Source of the DNA: an uncultured Eubacteriales bacterium
GTDB taxonomy: Bacteria > Bacillota > Clostridia > Oscillospirales > Oscillospiraceae
Assembly (NCBI GenBank): GCA_900321275.1
Contig: ONVI01000001.1
Location: forward strand, 84,095-148,094
Length of the DNA: 64,000 nt
Direction: 5' to 3'
In this document: one piece after another, positions 44,620-51,609 of the stretch
How the letters are laid out: every line of letters starts with the position of its first letter
How positions within the stretch are numbered: the stretch's first letter is position 1
Translations under genes and position numbers: made by a program
Notes under the pieces: generated by a model
What the model was told of the DNA's origin: nothing
The model's database searches: none
The model's input: the letters and a program-made list of their open reading frames with translations, nothing else

Positions 44620-46452
44620 ATGAAAACAAAACAGAAACTGGCGACGCTGCTCCTGCTTCTTGCCGTGCTGCTGACGGTCGGCACGGTGGCATATGCCGAT
44701 GGCGCAGAGCCGATACAGTTGGAAAACGACGGCCTGACGCTTACGATCCCGGCGGAATATGCCGAGCTTGTCATCGCAAACACGGAGGACGCGGGGACGG
44801 GAAAGCTTTTCACCGTTTCCGAAAAAGCCTCTGTCGAAGCGGCGCAGAAAACGCACCCGGAAATTGCCAACGGCGCAGGCTGGCTTTTCGGCATCTCCCG
44901 CACGGACGAAAAAGCGCTCCATAAGATGCTGGGACAGGACATGTCGGGGCGGCGTGTTTTTGCCGCAGACGGAGAGGGCAGTTATTATCTTCTCAATACG
45001 GCGACGGATGTGCGCATTGAGAGAGAGGGCGCGATCACGGACGCCGATATGGCGCAGTGGAGCGCGCTGCACGCCTGGCTCAACGGAAGCGTGGAGGATG
45101 CATTTATCGCGGAAAACGGACTGAGGCCGTGCAGATACGGCAATACCGATCTTGATATCCTCCTGGCGCGCATCGCATGGGCCGGGAACACGGAGTATAC
45201 GCTGGGCGGCCTTGCCCACGGAAATCTCGCGCCGCAGGCAGGCAGAAGCGACGCAATTTCTGCCTTCTATGCCGAAAGGCTTCTCACGGGGACACAATTT
45301 GAGCGCGTGGACGACGGGGAACAGCCGGACGGCGAATACCTCTATCTGACGGATACGGCGGGCGATACCCGCTATGAATTCTATCACTACGGCGACGGTA
45401 CGCTGCTGTGCGAAAAGAGAGGGGACTACGCCTGGTTCTATCGCAGCGCGTCCGGCGTCGATGTGTTTTCCCTTGCGGAGCAGTGGTATGAGGCGATGGA
45501 TCGCGCCAACACGCCGAACCCGGATTATCTGGACATGACAAACTGGGCCTACTATGCCATCGGAGAGGATAAGCCCGTCGATCTGTTCCTGATCTGCCCG
45601 ACGGTGGATACGAAGGACGCGTATTACATGCCTCTTGACAATGAGAAGATGAGGGAGCGATTTGTCGGCGCGCTGAATATGGAGCGCGGGTTATACGAGG
45701 ACAGCGCGCGCATGTTCGCCCCCTACTATCGTCAGGCTTCCATGAATGCGTACAGCCTCCCGGAGGAGGAGAGTGAACTCTGGCTCAAGCTCGCCTACCG
45801 CGACGTCTCTGCCGCGTTTGCCTGGTATATGGCGCATCAGAACGAGGGACGGCCGATCATCGTGGCGGGCTTTTCCCAAGGGGCGAATATGTGTTATCGG
45901 CTGCTGGAGGAGTACTTCGGAGAGACGTCGGACTTCGCGGATCATTCCCTGAGCGATCAGCTGGTTGCGGTCTATGCGATCGGCTGGCAGTGCACGCCGG
46001 AGCTTTGCGAAGCTTTCCCGCAGATCAGGCCCGCCAAAGCCGCGGACGATTTCGGCGTGGTTGTGAGCTTTGACTGCGAAGCGCCCGAGGTAACGGAGAC
46101 GGTTGTCACACCGCTCGGAACGAAGGCTTATACCATTAACCCGCTGAACTGGAAAACGGACGGAACGCCCGCGGACAGATCGGAAAATCTCGGCGCCTGC
46201 TTCATCGGCTACGACGGGACGATCGAGCGGGAGGAGAAGGCGTTCTGCGGCTGCTATATCGACGAGACGCGAGGTGTGCTGAAGGTCACGGATGTCGACA
46301 GCTCCGAGTATAAACCCGGCATACCGGCGCTTCCCGCAGGCGCCTTCCATCTCTATGACTATGAGTTCTTCTACCGGAATCTGCAGGAGAATGTCCGCCT
46401 TCGGACGGAGAGCTATCTTGCCGCCGCGGAGGGCGTTGACCTGGCGGCGTAA
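44620..46452 (+). CDS. Secreted alpha/beta-hydrolase (DUF3089-like)
   Basis: The 610-residue protein has a Sec signal peptide (MKTKQKLATLLLLLAVLLTVGTVAYA). Residues 30-300 have no recognised fold. From about 305 it reads as a DUF3089-type alpha/beta-hydrolase: PVDLFLICPTVDTKDAYY, a stretch ending in FAPYYRQAS, and the nucleophile elbow IIVAGFSQGANMCYRLL with Ser in GxSxG; the later part has VSFDCEAPEVTETVV. The natural ester or amide is unknown. GAGG is spaced 9 bp from ATG 44620. An upstream ATG at 44539 overlaps the promoter and is not used. A structured terminator follows. Confidence 0.75.
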   Translation: MKTKQKLATLLLLLAVLLTVGTVAYADGAEPIQLENDGLTLTIPAEYAELVIANTEDAGTGKLFTVSEKASVEAAQKTHPEIANGAGWLFGISRTDEKALHKMLGQDMSGRRVFAADGEGSYYLLNTATDVRIEREGAITDADMAQWSALHAWLNGSVEDAFIAENGLRPCRYGNTDLDILLARIAWAGNTEYTLGGLAHGNLAPQAGRSDAISAFYAERLLTGTQFERVDDGEQPDGEYLYLTDTAGDTRYEFYHYGDGTLLCEKRGDYAWFYRSASGVDVFSLAEQWYEAMDRANTPNPDYLDMTNWAYYAIGEDKPVDLFLICPTVDTKDAYYMPLDNEKMRERFVGALNMERGLYEDSARMFAPYYRQASMNAYSLPEEESELWLKLAYRDVSAAFAWYMAHQNEGRPIIVAGFSQGANMCYRLLEEYFGETSDFADHSLSDQLVAVYAIGWQCTPELCEAFPQIRPAKAADDFGVVVSFDCEAPEVTETVVTPLGTKAYTINPLNWKTDGTPADRSENLGACFIGYDGTIEREEKAFCGCYIDETRGVLKVTDVDSSEYKPGIPALPAGAFHLYDYEFFYRNLQENVRLRTESYLAAAEGVDLAA

Positions 46453-46478
46453 TCGGGTTACCGCTCTGCTTTTTTTGT
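46445..46478 (+). terminator. Terminator of the secreted hydrolase gene
   Basis: GCGG(CG)TAA and TTACCGC form a bulged stem that includes the stop codon, followed by TCTGCTTTTTTT. Confidence 0.6.
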
Positions 46479-46582
46479 TGACTCCTGCTTGACCCTGTGA
46501 TAAACTATAATACAGCAAGAATTTTAATCTCCTGCGTAAGCGGGCAGGAGAGATTTACCTATATAGAATGAACGGAGGAGAA

Positions 46583-47062
46583 ATGATGAACGACACAAAA
46601 CTTTACGCCCCCGGTACCGTCATTTTCCGTGAAGGCGATCCCGGCGACTGCATGTATGAGATGCAGACCGGCTGCGTTGGCGTTTATTGTGACTATGGCG
46701 GACCGAATCAAAAGGAAGTTGCCAAGCTTTACGGCGGAAAGACATTCGGAGAAATGGGACTTCTGGATCATGCGCCCCGTTCGGCCACGGTGGTTGTCCT
46801 GGAGGAGAATACCGTGCTGACTAAAATTACGGAGGAAAAGTTCTTCTCCTTCTTTGAACAAAATCCCGCCGTTATCCTTGACGTTATGCAGCAGCTCTGC
46901 AATCGCCTGAGAAAGACGACGAAGGATTACGTCGAGGCGTGCCATACCGCGTATGACGCGATTGAGGCTGAAAAGAGCGGCGAAAAGAATCCGTCTTTGA
47001 CGGACCGCCTCCGTGACCTGTGCAAGTTTTACAGTGACAACAGCTTCTATCCGTATTACTGA
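46583..47062 (+). CDS. Cyclic-nucleotide-binding-domain protein 1
   Basis: The 159-residue protein is a lone CNMP domain. It begins YAPGTVIFREGDPGDCMYEMQTGCVGVYCDYG and has the phosphate-binding cassette equivalent in KTFGEMGLLDHAPRSATVVVLEENT (about residues 55-80), where the PRSAT motif places the Arg expected to touch the ligand phosphate. The C-terminal 50 residues are helical and charged; no helix-turn-helix or kinase domain follows. AACGGAGGAGAAATG precedes ATG 46583. A TATAAT at 46506-46511 is a likely -10. It is followed at 17 bp by a second protein of the same type, and the two probably act together. Confidence 0.85.
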   Translation: MMNDTKLYAPGTVIFREGDPGDCMYEMQTGCVGVYCDYGGPNQKEVAKLYGGKTFGEMGLLDHAPRSATVVVLEENTVLTKITEEKFFSFFEQNPAVILDVMQQLCNRLRKTTKDYVEACHTAYDAIEAEKSGEKNPSLTDRLRDLCKFYSDNSFYPYY

Positions 47063-47079
47063 GTGAGGAGAGGGCGAAT

Positions 47080-47550
47080 ATGAAAGAAATCACATTCGGA
47101 AAAGATCAGGTTATCTTCCGCGAGGGAGACAATGCCGCGACAATGTATGATATCCTCAGCGGTAAAGTCGGTATATACAAAAACTACGGCGCGAAGAATG
47201 AGCAGCAGATCATTGTCATGGAGGCCGGACAGGTCTTCGGCGAGATGGGTATGATCGAGTATTACCCGAGATCCGCAACTGCCGTAGCGCTGGAGGATAC
47301 CGTCGTGGAAGAGCTCGGAGAGAGCGAACTCAGGGATTATTTCAAGAACAAGCCGGAGAAGCTTCTGCAGCTTATGAAGGTGCTCAGCCAGCGTGTGCGC
47401 GAGACGACACAGAAATATATGGACGTGTGCCGTACAATCAACGATCATGAGAAAGCGCGTCTGGCAGAGAATGCAGCAGAGATGGAGAAGCTCCGTCTGG
47501 AGATGGAGCAATACGCTGGCATATACAGCAACAACTGGATAGGTGACTGA
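47080..47550 (+). CDS. Cyclic-nucleotide-binding-domain protein 2
   Basis: The 156-residue protein is a second stand-alone CNMP domain, about 40 percent similar by eye to its neighbour: FGKDQVIFREGDNAATMYDILSGKVGIYKNYG and GQVFGEMGMIEYYPRSATAVALEDT with the same PRSAT ligand motif. The C-terminus is a helical, Glu/Lys-rich tail (HEKARLAENAAEMEKLRLEMEQY) that could form a coiled coil. GAGGAGAGGG precedes ATG 47080. It lies downstream of the other CNMP gene and shares its terminator. Convergent to it is a membrane HD-GYP gene, so a role in nucleotide second-messenger signalling is an inference. Confidence 0.85.
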   Translation: MKEITFGKDQVIFREGDNAATMYDILSGKVGIYKNYGAKNEQQIIVMEAGQVFGEMGMIEYYPRSATAVALEDTVVEELGESELRDYFKNKPEKLLQLMKVLSQRVRETTQKYMDVCRTINDHEKARLAENAAEMEKLRLEMEQYAGIYSNNWIGD

Positions 47551-47552
47551 GA

Positions 47553-47593
47553 TAAAAACAGCGGCTGCTCTTCGGAGCAGCCGCTGCTTTTTG
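47553..47593 (+). terminator. Terminator of the CNMP pair
   Basis: A perfect 12-bp stem, CAGCGGCTGCTC with GAGCAGCCGCTG around TTCG, is followed by CTTTTTGGG. It abuts the small repeat at 47594. Confidence 0.9.
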
Positions 47594-47641
47594 GGAAACG
47601 CTGAATAAATCCCCGTGACGGCGGATTTATTCGGCGTTTCC
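47594..47641. mobile_element. MITE-like repeat, copy C (48 bp, termini only)
   Basis: GGAAACGCTGAATAAATC followed closely by GGATTTATTCGGCGTTTCC. This is just the two termini of the A/B repeats joined, with the middle deleted. It sits between the CNMP terminator and the minus-strand HD-GYP stop. Confidence 0.75.
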
Positions 47642-47654
47642 TTAGAGAAGCGTA

Positions 47655-49805
47655 TCAAATATCCATATTCGCTTCCATGGTCCTGCGAACCTCATCGCCC
47701 GCCTGGGTAAAGGCTTTTACAATCAGCGGGTCAAAATGCGTTCCGGCGCCGGATTGGATGATGGCCATGGCGTCCTCATAAGAGAGCCCATTCTTATAGC
47801 TGCGCTTGGAGACCAGGGCGTCAAAGACGTCTGCGACAGCCATGATGCGGGCGGACAGGGGGATTTGCTCACCCTTAATTCCCGTGGGATAACCGCTTCC
47901 GTCCCATTTCTCGTGGTGGTACAGGGCGAGATTGTCCGCTTCTCTCAGATAGGGCGAATTCTCCTCGGATACCATGCGCATCGCGTGCTCAATGACCTCC
48001 GCGCCTGCTGTCGTGTGGGACTTCATGACGGAAAATTCCTCGTCGGTCAGCCTGCTGGTCTTGTTCAAAATCAGATCCGAAACCTTGATTTTTCCGATGT
48101 CGTGCAGCGGGGCGGAGCTTACCACGTCCGACATGAATTCGTCCGTCAGCTGGTCGGCGTACAGGCCCTCCCGCTTGAGCTCATGCATGATGATGTCGGT
48201 GTAGGCTGCCGTCTTGCGGACGTGCTGCCCGGTGCAGGTATCGCGGCTCTCCACCATGTCGGCCAGTACGATGATCAGACCGTTCTGCAGCTTCCGGATA
48301 ATCTGCTTCTGGTGCTCCGCATGCTCAATGGCGGCGACCATATCTTCTGTTGTCTGAGCTACGGATTGATACAGGTTTTCGATCTCGTCGCCTGTCCGGA
48401 TATCCAGTCCGCGCATATCCGTGACGGCCGCTTTTCGCGATTCCTCCGTCTCATAGGAGGAACTGCCGGCGGTGAGCGCCATCGTGTTGATCGGGAGAAT
48501 GATATGATACTTGGCAAGCCAGAGCGTTAAGGCAAGAATGAGCAGGAAGAAGCCGAGGAACAGAGAAATGACCCGCGCCAAAAACTGATAACCCGAGGAC
48601 GCGATGCTGCTCATACCGGCATCGACGCCGATGTAGCACTGACAATTCCCGCTGCTGTCATACAGCGGCTCCAGCACGGTCAGAAGCCAGCCGTAGCTGT
48701 CATTGGAAATAACAGGCTCAATCTCTTCCCCGGCGAGCAGGGAAGGCAGCCGATCCAGAAAGGCCTGATCGTATTCGACAAGCTCACCCGGCAGCCATCC
48801 GCCCTCCTCCGGAAGCTCTCCGTCAAAGACGACGCGGCACCCGTCCTCCCGAAGCTGATAGGCATATACATACTCGATATTCTCAGAACTTTCGGCGAGA
48901 TCATGGAACCTTTTTCTGATCAGGGCATATCCCTCGGCGTCTTCACCCTTCTCCAGATATTCGTCCACGCGGCCGGGGTCAATCGCGGCGGCGGCGATCC
49001 GCGCCACGCCGCGGGCCTGACTGATCTGGTCTTCAATCAACCCATTGCGGTTCTGGGAAAAGCTGATGGCAGTGATCACGGCGGCGATCACGATCATGGC
49101 CGCAGCCACGAGCAGCGTGATCTTGAAGCGCAGAGAAACAAGGCGGAATTGTTTTTTCTCCGCCTCGGCAAGCTCGTCTTCCGAAAGCGGCGTCTGCTGC
49201 CAGCCGGTGAAGTACAGCTTTTTTTGCAGACCGGGGGGGAGCAGATTCAAAACCGCGGCGACAATCAGCACGGTAATGCTCTTGTCAATGAGGTCGATCA
49301 GCATATCCGCAAGGAACTGTGACCAGAACCGGGACAGATGGCCGGCGGCATAGATCCGGTGCGCCAGCGGGGCGGAGATGCCCTCCCCAAAGCTGAAGCC
49401 GTACAGGGTCCATGTCAGAACCGAGCCGAGCCCGCCGCCGATCAGGGAGAAGACAAGGATGATAACCAGCAGACGCCACGGCTTTTTGAAGGTGTAATAA
49501 CCGTTCTTCGCAAACCATGTCGAGCATATGGCAATCAGAACCGTCAATGATCCGTAATACGCCGTGGTGTAGTCGCCGAAAGCGTTGACCAGGTTGGTGA
49601 GAAAACCGACGACGATGCCGGGGATCGTACCGCCCAGAGCGGCAGCCAGGGCGCTGCCGATGTTGTCGAGATAAAGGGGAACCCCGGTTTTGCGCGCGAT
49701 CCATACGCCTGCGGTATTGATGAGAAGGCCGAGCGCACACAGAAACACCGCATAAATCGCGCGTGTTTTACGCGCATCTTGCAGACTTACGGGAGCCGTG
49801 TCCAT
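47655..49805 (-). CDS. Membrane HD-GYP c-di-GMP phosphodiesterase
   Basis: The 716-residue protein has a large N-terminal membrane part (about 6-8 spans, YAVFLCALGLLINTAGVWIARKTG to about residue 200; it looks ECF-like or MASE-like), a second span near 230, an extracellular sensor (DACHE-like, with VEYVYAYQLREDGCRVVF and YGWLLTVLEPLYD), another span and a HAMP-type linker. The C-terminal 200 residues are HD-GYP: HVRKTAAYTD, SAPLHDIGKIKVSD, SHTTAGAEVI and HHEKWDGSGYPTGIKGEQIPLSARIMAVADVFDALVSKRSY, so the metal and catalytic residues are present. GGAGGCGG precedes ATG 49805. The probable promoter is at 49877-49849. It likely lowers c-di-GMP on an outside signal. Confidence 0.87.
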   Translation of the reverse strand: MDTAPVSLQDARKTRAIYAVFLCALGLLINTAGVWIARKTGVPLYLDNIGSALAAALGGTIPGIVVGFLTNLVNAFGDYTTAYYGSLTVLIAICSTWFAKNGYYTFKKPWRLLVIILVFSLIGGGLGSVLTWTLYGFSFGEGISAPLAHRIYAAGHLSRFWSQFLADMLIDLIDKSITVLIVAAVLNLLPPGLQKKLYFTGWQQTPLSEDELAEAEKKQFRLVSLRFKITLLVAAAMIVIAAVITAISFSQNRNGLIEDQISQARGVARIAAAAIDPGRVDEYLEKGEDAEGYALIRKRFHDLAESSENIEYVYAYQLREDGCRVVFDGELPEEGGWLPGELVEYDQAFLDRLPSLLAGEEIEPVISNDSYGWLLTVLEPLYDSSGNCQCYIGVDAGMSSIASSGYQFLARVISLFLGFFLLILALTLWLAKYHIILPINTMALTAGSSSYETEESRKAAVTDMRGLDIRTGDEIENLYQSVAQTTEDMVAAIEHAEHQKQIIRKLQNGLIIVLADMVESRDTCTGQHVRKTAAYTDIIMHELKREGLYADQLTDEFMSDVVSSAPLHDIGKIKVSDLILNKTSRLTDEEFSVMKSHTTAGAEVIEHAMRMVSEENSPYLREADNLALYHHEKWDGSGYPTGIKGEQIPLSARIMAVADVFDALVSKRSYKNGLSYEDAMAIIQSGAGTHFDPLIVKAFTQAGDEVRRTMEANMDI

Positions 49806-49848
49806 TTTACCGCCTCCTAACGATAAAAAGGGATTGGATGACAGCAGG

Positions 49849-49877
49849 ATTATAACAGCCTTGGATGATTCCTGCAA
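49849..49877 (-). promoter_or_regulatory. Promoter of the first HD-GYP gene
   Basis: On the minus strand, TTGCAG (49877-49872) and consensus TATAAT (49854-49849) are 17 bp apart, 44 bp before the start codon. Confidence 0.7.
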
Positions 49878-50026
49878 GTAGAGTTGGAATAATACTTTTA
49901 AAAATAAATAGATCAACTCCGAAAAACAGGAATCGGGAATCCGACAGCGCAAATGTCTTGATTGAATCTTGCAAGATTTGAGAAAAGACGCTATACTGAA
50001 CAAATCCGAAATCAAGGGAAAGAGGA

Positions 50027-50188
50027 GGAAAGCGCTGATGAAGTCGACGTGTACAGACCGGCGCGAGGATTTTTCGACTGACAAAGCCTGAAAAGCGGCG
50101 GAATACTTTGCGTATTTCGAGCTTTTCAGGCGAAGCCAGGCGGAAAATCCGCCGTCAGGATGTGCACGGGGATTTATTCATTGTTTCC
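50027..50188. mobile_element. MITE-like repeat, copy B (162 bp)
   Basis: This copy is nearly as long as copy A and aligns along its length, including the GCCTGAAAAGC/GCTTTTCAGGC stem and the CGTATTTCGAGC arm. Its ends are GGAAAGCGCTGATGAAGTC and the complement of GGAAACAATGAATAAATC. It ends 13 bp before the MATE start. A conserved ATG within it lies at 50160. Confidence 0.75.
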
Positions 50189-50201
50189 CAAGAAGAAACC
50201 T

Positions 50202-51593
50202 ATGGCTGACAACAAAAGGATCGACTCCCGCCGTATGGGAGAAATGGAAGAGGGAAAACTGCTGCTGAGTCTGGCCATGCCGATCATGCTGTCGATGCTG
50301 GTGCAGGCGCTGTACAATATTGTAGACAGCATCTATGTCTCGCGCGTCTCGGAAAACTGCCTGTCGGCGCTGTCTCTGGCGTTTCCGGCGCAGAACATCA
50401 TGATCGGCCTCGGTACGGGCACCGGCGTCGGCGTGAGTACGCTCATTTCCCGCGCCCTGGGGCGGCGCGACACGGCGTCGGCGAATCGCGTTTCCGGAAA
50501 CGCGGTCTTCCTCGCCTTCTGCTGCTGGGCGCTCATGGCACTGTTCGGGATCTTCGGCGCGGACGCGTTTATCCATTCGCAGACGGATATCGAGGACATC
50601 CGCATGCACGCCGATTCCTACCTGCGCATTGTGACGATCGGGTCTCTTTTCATGTATCTGCAGATGTGCGTGGAAAAGCTTCTCCAATCCACCGGTCTGA
50701 CGCGGCTTTCCATGTGGACGCAGATGTTCGGCGCGGTGACCAATATTATCCTCGACCCCTTCTTTATCTTCGGCTGGTGCGGCCTGCCCGCGCTGGGCAC
50801 CGCGGGCGCCGCGATTGCGACCGTGCTGGGCCAGGCCGCGGGCATGGGGCTCGGCTTCTGTCTGCACCGCCGCTATAACCGGGAAATCCGCATCGGACGG
50901 GAGGATTTGCGTCCCGACCTTCGGATCATCAAGGGCGTATATCGGATCGGCTTCCCCTCCGTGGTAATGATGGTCGTCGGATCGGCGACAAACTACATGA
51001 TGAACCGCATCCTGATCGGCTTTACGCCGACGGCCGTCGCGGTATACGGCAGCTATTTCAAGATTCAGAGCTTTTTCTTCATGCCGGTTTTCGGCCTCAA
51101 CAGCGGCATGATCCCCATTATCGGATACAACTACGGGGCGTGCAGGAAGGACCGCATTTACCGGACCTTCCGCTACGGCGTGCTGTATGCCAGCTTCTTT
51201 ATGCTGCTTGGATTCCTTATGTTCCAGCTCATGCCCGATAAGCTGCTGGGTATTTTCAGCCCGTCCGAGCATATGCTGTCCATCGGTGTTCCCGCCCTTC
51301 GCCGTATCAGCATCAGCTTTCTGTTCGCGGGCTTCTGCATCGTCGCGGGCGCGGTCTGCCAGGCCTTGGATCACAGCGCCGCGTCGCTCGCGGTGTCCGT
51401 CCTGCGCCAGCTGGTGGCGCTCATCCCCGCGGCCTGGCTGCTGTCCAGGACCGGGGACGTCAATATGGTCTGGTGGAGCTTCCCGATCGCGGAGATCATG
51501 TCCCTGATTGCGTCCGCGTTCTTCCTGCGCTCCGCGTTCCGGCACATGGAGCGCGTGCTGAGCGGGAATCTGCCCGAACCGGCGGAACCATGA
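50202..51593 (+). CDS. MATE family efflux transporter
   Basis: The 463-residue membrane protein has 12 predicted spans and typical MATE blocks: PIMLSMLVQALYNIVDSIYVSRVSENCLSALSLAFPAQNIM at the start, NAVFLAFCCWALMALFGI, and the later GLNSGMIPIIGYNYGA. MATE proteins export cationic drugs or metabolites using H+ or Na+. ATG 50202 is chosen; the only purine-rich site is AAGAAG. An in-frame ATG at 50160 within the MITE would add 14 residues (MCTGIYSLFPKKKP). Its stop is 16 bp before the deaminase-like gene's apparent start, with AGGAGG in between. Confidence 0.88.
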   Translation: MADNKRIDSRRMGEMEEGKLLLSLAMPIMLSMLVQALYNIVDSIYVSRVSENCLSALSLAFPAQNIMIGLGTGTGVGVSTLISRALGRRDTASANRVSGNAVFLAFCCWALMALFGIFGADAFIHSQTDIEDIRMHADSYLRIVTIGSLFMYLQMCVEKLLQSTGLTRLSMWTQMFGAVTNIILDPFFIFGWCGLPALGTAGAAIATVLGQAAGMGLGFCLHRRYNREIRIGREDLRPDLRIIKGVYRIGFPSVVMMVVGSATNYMMNRILIGFTPTAVAVYGSYFKIQSFFFMPVFGLNSGMIPIIGYNYGACRKDRIYRTFRYGVLYASFFMLLGFLMFQLMPDKLLGIFSPSEHMLSIGVPALRRISISFLFAGFCIVAGAVCQALDHSAASLAVSVLRQLVALIPAAWLLSRTGDVNMVWWSFPIAEIMSLIASAFFLRSAFRHMERVLSGNLPEPAEP

Positions 51594-51609
51594 GAGGAGG
51601 GGAACGGCC

